A stretch of DNA of 64,000 nucleotides from Cupriavidus necator. GTDB lineage: Bacteria; Pseudomonadota; Gammaproteobacteria; Burkholderiales; Burkholderiaceae. The notes beneath the pieces are model-generated. The model searched no databases. It saw only the letters and a list, made by a program, of their open reading frames with translations, and was not told where the DNA came from. Positions 52,762 to 60,604 of this stretch are shown here, one piece after another; position 1 is the stretch's first letter; each line of letters begins with the position of its first letter. The DNA lies in NCBI RefSeq assembly GCF_013141915.1, contig NZ_SROX01000025.1, positions 1 to 64,000 of the forward strand, in the 5' to 3' direction. The translations under genes and the position numbers were made by a program.

Positions 52762-52798
52762 ACCCCTCCCTCGGGTGATAGTAATGACCCGAAGGGGT
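52762..52798. promoter_or_regulatory. Bipartite inverted repeat upstream of flp
   Basis: accccT (52762-52767) pairs with aggggt (52793-52798), and inside it tcgggt (52771-52776) pairs with acccga (52787-52792) around a 10-nt loop. The outer and inner stems are separated by a 3-nt bulge on one side. It may act as an operator pair or a leader hairpin. Confidence 0.45.
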
Positions 52799-52994
52799 TA
52801 AAGCATCCGTTTCAAACGCCCGGGCGCGCGTTGGACGCAAAGGTTGTTAAAGAGCAGGCGGGCCGGCGCAAACCGGCCCGCAGCCTGGCCAAGCGGGCAT
52901 TTCAGCCGCGCGGCCAGCGGGAATAAAAAGATGCGCTGCGACGGGGTGATGAGCGACAGCGCACCGTGAAAACACCTATTCGGGTCGAGACATT

Positions 52995-54107
52995 TCAGTG
53001 GAGCAGGCCACCGAGGATCGGCAGTTGCGGCTTGCTGTCGCCGCCGCCGGCGCTGGTGCCGACACCGCTCTTGACGCCGCCCACCAGGCCGGTGACCGGA
53101 GCCAGCAGGGCACCGACCGGGCCCAACGCACCGCCGCCGCCCGCAGCGCCATCGCCGCCCTGGCCGTTGCCGGCGCCGGCCAGCGGCAGGTTGTTCAACA
53201 GGCCGCCCAGCGGGTTGCCGCCGGCCTGGCCGTTGCCATGGACCAGCACGCCGACCGCGGCAACGGTCTTGCCGGCCTCGGTCACCACGCCGCCAAGCGG
53301 TGCCACCACCGGGGCCTGGGTATTGCTGAGCATGCTGCCGCCGGTGGCGACCGTGTTGCCGACCTTGTACAGCAGGCCATTGACAGGTTCGCCTAGGCGC
53401 GTGGCGGCCCCCAGCGTCTGGGTGCCGTCGGTGACCTTGCTGGTCAGCGGCACGATGACCTTGCTGAGCGAGTTGGTGACCTGCGCGACGGCGCCATCGG
53501 ACAGCACCGCTTGCAGCTTGTCGCCGCCACCCTGCACCGCCGTGCCCACCTGCTTGACCAGGCCGCCCACCGGCGTGGTCAACGGTGCCAGCGGCGCCAG
53601 CTTCTCGGTGCCCAGGCCCTGCACCAGCGCACCACCGCTGACCACGGTATCGCCCACTTCGCGCACGACGTTGCCGGTGCTGGAAACGGTCACGCCGAGC
53701 GGGTTGTCGACCGAGCCCATCTGCCCGAGCCCGTCGCGCACGCCGGCGCCGAGCGCGCCAACCGCTTCGCCCGCATTGACCACCACGCCGCCGGCGCCCT
53801 TACGCGCATCGGTGGGCAGCAGCGGCAGCGGCGCGTCCTGGATCGACTTGCCGATCTCGCTGACGGCATTGCCCGCTGACACCACGGTGTTGCCCGCGCC
53901 TTCGGTGACCTTGGCGGTCGGCGTGGACTGCGCGGCGGCCGGCGGCGGCGGCGTGACCGGCGTATCGGGGCCGCCACTGCTGGGCTGCGGATTGGCGCCG
54001 CTGCCGCCGCCGCTGGACGAGCAGCCCGCCATCAGCAAGGCAAGGGCGGCGACGCCGGCCGCGGCCAGCGAGGTCACGGAAAGCGGTGCGGAATGCTTGG
54101 TCTTCAT
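52995..54107 (-). CDS. Gly/Val/Thr-rich repeat lipoprotein A
   Basis: A 370-residue lipoprotein: signal peptide, lipobox LLMAGC, then a Ser/Gly/Pro linker. The body is made of imperfect repeats of the form NTVVSAGNAVSEIG / NVVREVGDTVVSGGALVQGLG and PLAPLTTPVGGLVKQVG, lacking Cys and aromatic residues. The C-terminus is Gly-rich (GNGQGGDGAAGGGGALG). Homologues are often labelled collagen-like, but true Gly-X-Y repeats are not seen. AGGAGAAGG precedes the ATG. It is paralogous and divergent to the lipoprotein at 54795. A surface or matrix role is inferred. Confidence 0.82.
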   Translation of the reverse strand: MKTKHSAPLSVTSLAAAGVAALALLMAGCSSSGGGSGANPQPSSGGPDTPVTPPPPAAAQSTPTAKVTEGAGNTVVSAGNAVSEIGKSIQDAPLPLLPTDARKGAGGVVVNAGEAVGALGAGVRDGLGQMGSVDNPLGVTVSSTGNVVREVGDTVVSGGALVQGLGTEKLAPLAPLTTPVGGLVKQVGTAVQGGGDKLQAVLSDGAVAQVTNSLSKVIVPLTSKVTDGTQTLGAATRLGEPVNGLLYKVGNTVATGGSMLSNTQAPVVAPLGGVVTEAGKTVAAVGVLVHGNGQAGGNPLGGLLNNLPLAGAGNGQGGDGAAGGGGALGPVGALLAPVTGLVGGVKSGVGTSAGGGDSKPQLPILGGLLH

Positions 54108-54416
54108 AGTCCTTCTCCTGTCTGGTTGGCCACGGCGCTGCCGGGCCGTCTTTTCTTGTGAGCCGCATGGAATGCCGACGGGCGCCCCCGTTGTCCCGCT
54201 TTGTTCGACCGGCTTGCCATCCCCATCAGCCATGGCACACGGTGGAACGCGAAATCGCCGGCGCGTCGGGAGACGGAATGGCAAGGCCCGTGCCAGCGCC
54301 GCAAGGTGCGCCGGCGCACCGACCGGCAGGCCACCTGCATGCCTTGCGGGGCGCGGCTTGCGGGGCGAATCGAGGTAGCGACGCAAGGCACGCGGGCAGC
54401 GCCGCGCCGGGGTCAG

Positions 54417-54441
54417 ACACGTTACGTGCTACGTAACGTGT
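54417..54441. promoter_or_regulatory. 25-bp inverted repeat with TACGTAA-type arms
   Basis: acacgttacgt (54417-54427) and acgtaacgtgt (54431-54441) are exact 11-bp inverted arms around GCT. It lies in the divergent promoter between the two paralogous lipoproteins and shares its core with the site at 54542. It is a strong candidate operator for a dimeric regulator. Confidence 0.7.
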
Positions 54442-54541
54442 TCCGGGCAGGCGGGAACACGCGGCGGTGGCGCCGGCCATGCGCGCCGGCGGGCGGCGCA
54501 CCCCATCGCCCGCGCTGTGTTTGTTCCCCGCGCACGACACA

Positions 54542-54560
54542 CGTTACGTAACGCGTAACG
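54542..54560. promoter_or_regulatory. Second TACGTAA-type palindrome
   Basis: cgttacgtaacg (54542-54553) is a perfect 12-bp palindrome, followed by an overlapping gcgtaacg half-site. It shares gttacg/cgtaac cores with the repeat 100 nt away. Two sites spaced this way could loop or bind cooperatively. Confidence 0.65.
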
Positions 54561-54794
54561 CGCCATCCCCCTCAGGCAAAGCCGCGCGCAGGCCATGCGG
54601 CGCTTATCCCGATCCGCGCGCAGCCCGCATGCCGCAAGGCTTCGCCGGCGCCATACCCGACTTCGGCGGGGTCTGTGCGGTAGCGCGCCAACAGGCTGGC
54701 ATACCGATTGCGCCATTCCCATCACCGCAGCATGCCGATGACGAACGCGTTGCGCGGCCGAGCGATTGAAACGACGGGAATGAAGGAACAGATC

Positions 54795-56156
54795 ATGCGC
54801 AAACAACAACTCGCCGTAATGGCACTCCTCGCAACCCTGCTGGCCCTGGGCGGCTGCGCCAGCGGTAGCGGCTCGACGTCCATGGGCACCAGCGACACGG
54901 CGGGCACCAATGGCGGCACTGGCGGCGGCACGAGCGGCGGTACTGGCGGAACCGGCGGCACGGGTGGCGGTACTGGCGGCACCGGCGGCAATGGCGGCAA
55001 CACCGGCGGCGGCGAGACGCCGACCGCGCTGACCCCGACCGCCACGGTGATCAACAACGCCGGCACGGTGCTGGGCAATACCGGCAGCACCATCAGCGAT
55101 CTCGGCAGCCAGCTTGGCAGCGCCAACCTGCCACTGGTGCCGACGCAGACGCAAAGCGGCCTGGGCGGCGTGGTGGCCGCTACCGGCGATGCCGTGGGCG
55201 CGCTGGCCACGGGCCTGCAATCCGGACTCGGCAGCATGCCCAATTCCACCAACCCGGTCGGCACCACTGTTGCCAGCACCGGCAACGCGGTGACGGAGCT
55301 GGGCCAGGCGGTATCGAGCGCGGGCACGGCGGTGAGCGGGCTCGGGACCGGCCAGCTGGCGCCGCTGGCGCCGCTGACCGCGCCGCTGGGCACGGTGGTC
55401 GGCACGCTGGGCAACACCGTCAGCAACACCGGCGAGACGCTGACCTCGGTGTTGTCGAGCGGTGCGATCGAGCAGGTGACGATCACCACCAGCAAGCTGA
55501 TCGTGCCGATCACCTCGCAGCTGACCACTGCCACGCAGACACTGGGCGCCGCCACGGGCCTGGGCGCCCCGACCAGCAGCCTGCTGGCGACCGTGGGCGG
55601 CGCGCTGGCAACCGCTGGCACCAGGCTCCAACAAACCAACACGCCGGTGGTTGCGGGCGTCGGCGGCGTGGTGAACGCCACCGGCACTACCGTGGCCGCG
55701 CTAGGTGGCGCGGTGAACGGGCCCGCCAGCGGCGGCGGCCTGGGCGCGCTGAGCCCGGTACTGGCACCGGTAACTTCGCTGGCCGGGGGGCTGACGGGAG
55801 GTGTGGGCGCTGGCGGCACGGGTTCGCCGCTGGCGCCTGTTACCGGCCTGGTCGGCAGCGTCACCGGCGGCCTCACCTCCGCCACGGCCAACACGCCGCT
55901 GGCGCCGGTCACTACCGCGGTCAGCGGTGCGGTGGGGGGCGTGGTGGGTGGCGTGGTGGGCAGCGTTGGCGGCGCCGCGGCGGGCACGGGCAGCACCAGC
56001 CCGCTGGCGCCCGTCACCAACGTCGTCTCCGCCGTCACCGGCGGCGCCACTTCGACCGCTGGCAGCACCACCAAGGGTTCGACCACCACCGGCCCGATCG
56101 GTGGCCTGGTCGGCGGCCTGCTCGGCGGCCTGACCGGCGCGCTCGGCCAGAAGTAA
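54795..56156 (+). CDS. Gly/Val/Thr-rich repeat lipoprotein B
   Basis: A 453-residue lipoprotein: MRKQQLAVMALLATLLALGGC, then a low-complexity Gly/Thr stretch (about residues 35-75) and a body colinear with lipoprotein A: NTGSTISDLGSQLG, GVVAATGDAVGALATGL, TVASTGNAVTELG, GLGTGQLAPLAPLTAPLG, TQTLGAATGLG. The C-terminal third repeats SPLAPVTxxVxxVTGG about four times. It has no Cys after the lipobox and almost no aromatic residues. AAGGA precedes the ATG at 54795. The TpsB gene lies 182 nt downstream on the same strand. Function unknown; it is probably surface-exposed. Confidence 0.82.
   Translation: MRKQQLAVMALLATLLALGGCASGSGSTSMGTSDTAGTNGGTGGGTSGGTGGTGGTGGGTGGTGGNGGNTGGGETPTALTPTATVINNAGTVLGNTGSTISDLGSQLGSANLPLVPTQTQSGLGGVVAATGDAVGALATGLQSGLGSMPNSTNPVGTTVASTGNAVTELGQAVSSAGTAVSGLGTGQLAPLAPLTAPLGTVVGTLGNTVSNTGETLTSVLSSGAIEQVTITTSKLIVPITSQLTTATQTLGAATGLGAPTSSLLATVGGALATAGTRLQQTNTPVVAGVGGVVNATGTTVAALGGAVNGPASGGGLGALSPVLAPVTSLAGGLTGGVGAGGTGSPLAPVTGLVGSVTGGLTSATANTPLAPVTTAVSGAVGGVVGGVVGSVGGAAAGTGSTSPLAPVTNVVSAVTGGATSTAGSTTKGSTTTGPIGGLVGGLLGGLTGALGQK
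54913..55017 (+). repeat. In-frame Gly/Thr tandem repeat in lipoprotein B
   Basis: About 105 bases consist of variants of ggcggyacyggc, encoding runs of GGT and GGTGG. All units keep frame. Such tracts can change length by slippage or recombination without breaking the gene, altering the linker between lipid anchor and body. Confidence 0.7.
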
Positions 56157-56338
56157 TCCCGTCCTGGCCGCTGCCCGGGCGATCGCTGGATCGCGGGCAG
56201 CGGCGCACCACCGATTCAACGTAGCGGCCACGCGCTGGACCGGCAGTATCGGACAGCAGGCGCCCGGGGGTAGCGGCAATCCCCACGCCCGTGGCACGCG
56301 ACGTCAATAGCCGCAGTGTTTCTTACAGGGGTTTTGCC

Positions 56339-58006
56339 ATGCGTGCACGTCATCGCGTTGCCGCGCTGCTGGTCGGCGTCGGCGCGTTCCATCACGGCCT
56401 GGTCCAGGCCGATCCGCGCAGCCCGGTCCAGGGCGATCCAACCCAGACGCTTCCCAAGATAGCGCCGGCCCGGCCCGACAGCCGCGTGACCGTGCAGGTC
56501 GAGCGGCCGCAGCCCGCCATGCAAGATCTGCTCAACGCGCGCCTGACGCCGCGGCGCTTTCGCATCGAAGGCGCCAAGACGCTGCCGTTCGAAGAAGTGG
56601 CCGCGCAGTTCAAGCCGCTGGCCAACCGCGAGATCACGGTGGCGCAGCTGCTGGAGGCCGCCAATGCGGTGACGCAGATGTACAAGGAGCGCGGCTACCC
56701 GCTGTCGTTCGCCTTCGTGCCGGCGCAGGACTTCGCCAACGGCGACGTGCTGGTCACCGTGGTCGAAGGCTACGTGGCCAAGGTGACCGTGACCGGCAAG
56801 GCCGGCCCGGCCGAGCGCCGCCTGCGCGCCATCGCCGAGAAGCTGCAGCAGGACCGCCCGCTGCGCCAGGACCGCTTCGAGCACTACGTCAACGCGCTGG
56901 CGCTACAGCCCGGGCTGCAGGTGGCGGCCACGGTGCAGCCGCCGACCACCACCGACGGCGCCTGCGAGATGGTGCTCGACGTCAAGCGCAAGCCGTTCAC
57001 CTTCGGCACCGGCATCGAATACATGTCGCCGGGGCTGCGCGCCATCGCCACGGCGACCACCAACAGCCTGACCCCGCTGGGCGAGCAGATCTCGGTGTCG
57101 GCGCTGTTTCCCAAGGGCCGCGACAGCGAGGAGTACTACGCGGCCAGCTACGCGCAGCCGATCGGCACCGAGGGCATGGTGGCGCGGCTCAATGCCTCGC
57201 ACTACCGCGGCGTGCCGCAGAACGCGACGCTAGCGCCGATCGGCTTCGACCCGCGCTATGTCAACGACACCAAGCGCATCGGCGGCACGCTGAGCTATCC
57301 GCTGCTGCTGTCCAACGCGCATACGCTGACGCTGACCGGCGGCGTCTACGGCGCCGACCAGTTCGAGCGCTATACCCATACCGCCACCGGCACGCGCGTC
57401 ACGCTCGGCACCAACGTGCGCGTGGCCACCGCCGAGGTGAGCTACGTGCAACGCGGTGAAGGCGTCAGCCGCAATGCCACGCTGGGCCTGTACAAGGGCT
57501 TCGATGCAATGGGCGCGAGCCGCCAGAACAACAGCAACGACCTGAGCTTCTTCCGCACGCGGCTGCTGCTGTCGCAGTCCAAAGACCTGCCCGCGGGCTT
57601 TGGCCTGACCGTGGCCGCGGCCGGCCAGTACAGCGGCGACCGGCTGGCCTCCGGCGAGCAGATCAGCTTTGGCGGCCGCTTCTTTGGCCTGGGCTATCCC
57701 GCCGGCGAAGTCGCCGGCGACAAGGGCTGGGGCGCCTCGGCCGAAATCAGCCGCCTGTTCCTGCCCGACCTGACCTACCTGCGCACGATCCAGCCCTACG
57801 TGTCGGCCGACGTGGCGCGCGTGTTCTCCAACAGTGTGTCGCTGTCGCACCGCAGCCTGTCATCGGTGGCCCTCGGCGCGCGCTTCTCGGACCGGCGCTA
57901 TTACACGCTGGACCTGTCCTTGGCCCAGCCGGTCGGCGACAAGCCGACCAATGCCAGTCATCGGTCGCCGCGCATCAACATGGTTTATTCGTACCAGTTC
58001 GACTGA
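56339..58006 (+). CDS. TpsB-type outer-membrane transporter (FhaC/ShlB family)
   Basis: A 555-residue two-partner secretion transporter. After a signal peptide (HRVAALLVGVGAFHHGLVQA), a POTRA domain spans about 70-150 (RRFRIEGAKTLPFEEVAAQFKPLANREITVAQLLEAANAVTQMYKERGYPLSFAFVPAQDFANGDVLVTVVEGYV), then a second POTRA-like part and a 16-strand barrel (LNASHYRGVP...) ending in the aromatic C-terminus YSYQFD. The VRGF-type loop-6 motif is weak (GLGYPAGEVAG). No TpsA exoprotein is adjacent; the nearest upstream gene is lipoprotein B. An intrinsic terminator follows. The cargo may be encoded elsewhere, or the neighbouring lipoproteins may be clients (inference). Confidence 0.88.
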   Translation: MRARHRVAALLVGVGAFHHGLVQADPRSPVQGDPTQTLPKIAPARPDSRVTVQVERPQPAMQDLLNARLTPRRFRIEGAKTLPFEEVAAQFKPLANREITVAQLLEAANAVTQMYKERGYPLSFAFVPAQDFANGDVLVTVVEGYVAKVTVTGKAGPAERRLRAIAEKLQQDRPLRQDRFEHYVNALALQPGLQVAATVQPPTTTDGACEMVLDVKRKPFTFGTGIEYMSPGLRAIATATTNSLTPLGEQISVSALFPKGRDSEEYYAASYAQPIGTEGMVARLNASHYRGVPQNATLAPIGFDPRYVNDTKRIGGTLSYPLLLSNAHTLTLTGGVYGADQFERYTHTATGTRVTLGTNVRVATAEVSYVQRGEGVSRNATLGLYKGFDAMGASRQNNSNDLSFFRTRLLLSQSKDLPAGFGLTVAAAGQYSGDRLASGEQISFGGRFFGLGYPAGEVAGDKGWGASAEISRLFLPDLTYLRTIQPYVSADVARVFSNSVSLSHRSLSSVALGARFSDRRYYTLDLSLAQPVGDKPTNASHRSPRINMVYSYQFD

Positions 58007-58033
58007 ACACCGTCGACGGCAAGGTTCCCTGCA

Positions 58034-58069
58034 CGGCCGGCGGCAGTTCAGCGCCGGCCGATTTTTTTT
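58034..58069 (+). terminator. Intrinsic terminator after the TpsB gene
   Basis: cggccggcg (58034-58042) pairs perfectly with cgccggccg (58052-58060) over a 9-nt loop, followed by a run of eight T (58062-58069). It separates the tpsB transcript from the Fur-controlled receptor gene. Confidence 0.9.
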
Positions 58070-58175
58070 GCCCGGACTGACGGCCGGCGCTGCTGGCGCC
58101 GCCGGCTTGCAACACTTCACCCCGCCCTGCCCATGTACCCAATTGTTCACCTTGACCTGTCAACCGCAATTAAAT

Positions 58176-58194
58176 AATAATACTTCTCATTATC
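58176..58194. promoter_or_regulatory. Fur box before the siderophore receptor
   Basis: aataatacttctcattatc matches 14 of 19 positions of the Fur consensus GATAATGATAATCATTATC. It lies 28-46 nt upstream of the receptor start, in the only AT-rich patch of the region. Iron-dependent repression is inferred. Confidence 0.75.
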
Positions 58195-58221
58195 GTTTCG
58201 CTAATACAGAGAGGCGCAAAA

Positions 58222-60498
58222 GTGCAGTATTCGGCAGTCACAGCAAAAAAGAGCCACGGGAAATCGGGTGCGATTCCACGTTTGACCAGCATCGTTGGTG
58301 CAGCCGTAGCGGCGGCGCCGGTCGCCGTGCAAGCGGCGCCCAAGCCGGTCGACCTGCCTCAGGTCACGGTCACCGGCGACAGCGGTTTCAAGGCGGAAAG
58401 CTCGTCGTCGCTCAAGAATCCCGAACCGCTGCGCGATACGCCGCGCTCGATCACGGTCATTCCCCAGGAAGTCATCCAGAGCACCGGCTCGACCACGCTG
58501 ACCGACGTGCTGCGCACGGTGCCGGGCATTGCGTTCGGCGCGGGCGAGGGCGGCAACCCGGTTGGCGACCGCCCCTTTATCCGCGGCTATGACGCGCAGG
58601 CCAGCACCTTTCTCGATGGTTTCCGCGATATCGGCGCGCAGTCGCGCGAGCTGTTCAACGTCGAGAGCGTCGAGGTGACCAAGGGCCCGGCCGGCGCCTA
58701 TGACGGACGCGGCTCGGCCGGCGGCAGCATCAATATCACCAGCAAGGCGCCGAAGCTGGCCAATTTTGCCGAGGGCAATATCGGCGTCGGCAATGCGCAG
58801 TATGTGCGCGGCACGGCCGACGGCAACTGGCAGTTCGCCGACCACGCCGCATTCCGCCTCAATGCGATGTTCCACGACCAGGACGTCGCCGGCCGCGATG
58901 CCGTGCACCAGAAGCGCTGGGGCGTGGCACCGTCGGTGGCGTTCGGCCTGGGGACCGACACGCGCCTGACGCTGTCGTACTACCACATGCAGACCGACGA
59001 CATCCCCGACGTCGGCATCCCGTACAACAACCCCGCCTTCACCGCGCGCCGCGACGGCCTGCCGCGCACGCGCCAGACCGGCGACGGCTCGCCGGTCAAC
59101 GTGCCGCGCAGCACCTACTACGGCCTGCTGGACCGCGACTTCCGCAAGGACCAGGCCGACATGGGCACGATCCGCTTCGAGCACGATTTTTCGCCGGCGC
59201 TGAAGTTCCGCAACCAGACCCGCTTCTCACGCACCAACCAGGACTACATCTACACGCAGCCTGACGACAGCAAGGGCAACATCTACTACGACCTGCTCTG
59301 GCGCCGCGTCAACACGCGTTATTCCACCGCGCGCACGGTGGCCAACCAGACCGACCTGTCGGGCGAGTTCCTGACCGGCGCGGTCAAGCACAAGTACGTG
59401 TTCGGCGTCGAGTTCTCGCAGGAGAAGAGCGAGAACGACAGCTACACCGTCGCCACCGGCAACAGCAGTTGCCCGAACGGCGCCGGCGCGGCCAGCGGCT
59501 ACAACTGCACCACGCTGCTCAACCCCAACCCCAACGACCCGTGGGCCGGCAGCATCGCTCGCACCAATAACCCGACCAACGCCAAGACCAATACGGCGTC
59601 GGTGTACCTGTTCGACTCGGTCGAGCTGAGCAAGCAGTGGATCGTCAACGGCGGCGTGCGCCTGGACAGCTACCGCTCCAGCTTTACCGCGGCGCGCGCG
59701 GCCAACGGCTCGCGTGCCGAATACTCGCGCGACGACAACCTGTTCAACTACCAGCTTGGCGTGGTGTACAAGCCGGTCGAAAACGCCAGCTTCTACGTGT
59801 CGTACGGCACCTCGTCGACGCCGGCGGGCGCGTTCCTGGCGCAGGGCTCGGATCCCAACGGCCTGGCCCCTGACCGCAGCGGCAACCGTGGCGACCAGCT
59901 TGCGCCGGAAAAGAACCGCTCGTTCGAACTGGGCACCAAGTGGGACGTGCTGAAGAACCGCCTGGCACTGACCGCGGCAATCTTCCGCATCGAGACCACC
60001 AACGCCCGCATCGTGCAGCAGGACGGCACCGCGGCGATGGCCGGCAACAAGCGCGTGGACGGCTTCGAGCTGGGCTTCTCCGGCAACCTGACCGACAAGT
60101 GGGCCTTGTTCGGCGGCTACACCCACCTGAAGAGTGAACTGCGCAACAACGGCGGCGCCGGCGCGGCCTTCGGCCAGGGCAACGGCCAGTCGTTCCCGAA
60201 TACGCCGGACGACAGCTTCAGCCTGTGGACGACGTACCAGCTGCTGCCCAACCTGACCCTTGGCGGCGGCGCGTACTACGTGTCGAAGATCTGGGGCAAC
60301 CAGGGCACCAACAAGTGGGTGCCGCCGTACTGGCGCTTCGATGCCATGGCCGCATACCGCATCAACAAGAACGTGGCGCTGCAGCTGAACGTGCAGAACC
60401 TCACCGACAAGACCTACTACAGCCAGGCCTACACCTCGCACTACGCGACGGTGGCACCGGGACGCACCGCGGTGCTGAACCTGAACCTGCGCTACTGA
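58222..60498 (+). CDS. TonB-dependent siderophore receptor
   Basis: A 758-residue outer-membrane receptor. A signal sequence ends near AVQAA. The plug domain starts LPQVTVTGD and contains DTPRSITVIPQEVIQSTGSTTLTDVLRTVPGI and the FIRGYDAQASTFLDGFRDIGAQSRELFNVESVEVTKGPAGAYDGRGSAGGSINI stretch, typical of the catecholate group (Fiu/CirA/PiuA-like). The barrel ends in NLRY with a terminal aromatic. The start is a GTG with GAGAGG upstream. A Fur box precedes it. A Sel1-repeat gene follows 107 nt downstream. The ligand is unknown. Confidence 0.93.
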   Translation: MQYSAVTAKKSHGKSGAIPRLTSIVGAAVAAAPVAVQAAPKPVDLPQVTVTGDSGFKAESSSSLKNPEPLRDTPRSITVIPQEVIQSTGSTTLTDVLRTVPGIAFGAGEGGNPVGDRPFIRGYDAQASTFLDGFRDIGAQSRELFNVESVEVTKGPAGAYDGRGSAGGSINITSKAPKLANFAEGNIGVGNAQYVRGTADGNWQFADHAAFRLNAMFHDQDVAGRDAVHQKRWGVAPSVAFGLGTDTRLTLSYYHMQTDDIPDVGIPYNNPAFTARRDGLPRTRQTGDGSPVNVPRSTYYGLLDRDFRKDQADMGTIRFEHDFSPALKFRNQTRFSRTNQDYIYTQPDDSKGNIYYDLLWRRVNTRYSTARTVANQTDLSGEFLTGAVKHKYVFGVEFSQEKSENDSYTVATGNSSCPNGAGAASGYNCTTLLNPNPNDPWAGSIARTNNPTNAKTNTASVYLFDSVELSKQWIVNGGVRLDSYRSSFTAARAANGSRAEYSRDDNLFNYQLGVVYKPVENASFYVSYGTSSTPAGAFLAQGSDPNGLAPDRSGNRGDQLAPEKNRSFELGTKWDVLKNRLALTAAIFRIETTNARIVQQDGTAAMAGNKRVDGFELGFSGNLTDKWALFGGYTHLKSELRNNGGAGAAFGQGNGQSFPNTPDDSFSLWTTYQLLPNLTLGGGAYYVSKIWGNQGTNKWVPPYWRFDAMAAYRINKNVALQLNVQNLTDKTYYSQAYTSHYATVAPGRTAVLNLNLRY

Positions 60499-60604
60499 GC
60501 GCGGCGGCGCCGAGGCCGCCAGGCCGCACTGCGCACCATGCACCACGCGGCACGCGGCCGGCACCGGCTGCGTGCCGCTTTGCCTTGCAAGCGAAGCCCA
60601 TTGT

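Larger units (their letters stand above)
52619..52994. other. Intergenic region upstream of flp
   Basis: No gene is supported in these 376 bases. The part 52690-52760 is AT-rich and should hold the flp promoter on the minus strand. It contains the inverted repeats at 52740-52754 and 52762-52798 and a 9-bp-stem hairpin at 52858-52881 (gcgggccgg with ccggcccgc). I could not identify a convincing sigma-54 -24/-12 pair. Confidence 0.6.
54108..54794. other. Divergent promoter region between the paralogous lipoproteins
   Basis: No gene is supported in these 687 bases. Two clusters of TACGTAA-type palindromes lie at 54417-54441 and 54542-54560, about 310 nt from gene A and 235-380 nt from gene B. 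The remainder is GC-rich without clear structure. An upstream region this long is unusual in this gene-dense window. Confidence 0.6.

Noticed and set aside
52744-52926. 60-codon plus-strand frame upstream of flp
   Set aside because: No ribosome binding site and no recognisable sequence; it overlaps the inverted repeats at 52740-52798 and the hairpin at 52858-52881.
52619-52994. Sigma-54 promoter before flp
   Set aside because: The neighbouring activator made one likely, but no GG-N10-GC pair with acceptable flanking bases was found on the minus strand. The nearest GG...GC at 52866-52879 lacks the TT before GC.
54226-54540. Small open frames in the divergent lipoprotein promoter region
   Set aside because: Cys/Arg/Pro-rich translations without ribosome binding sites, overlapping the palindromic operator candidates.
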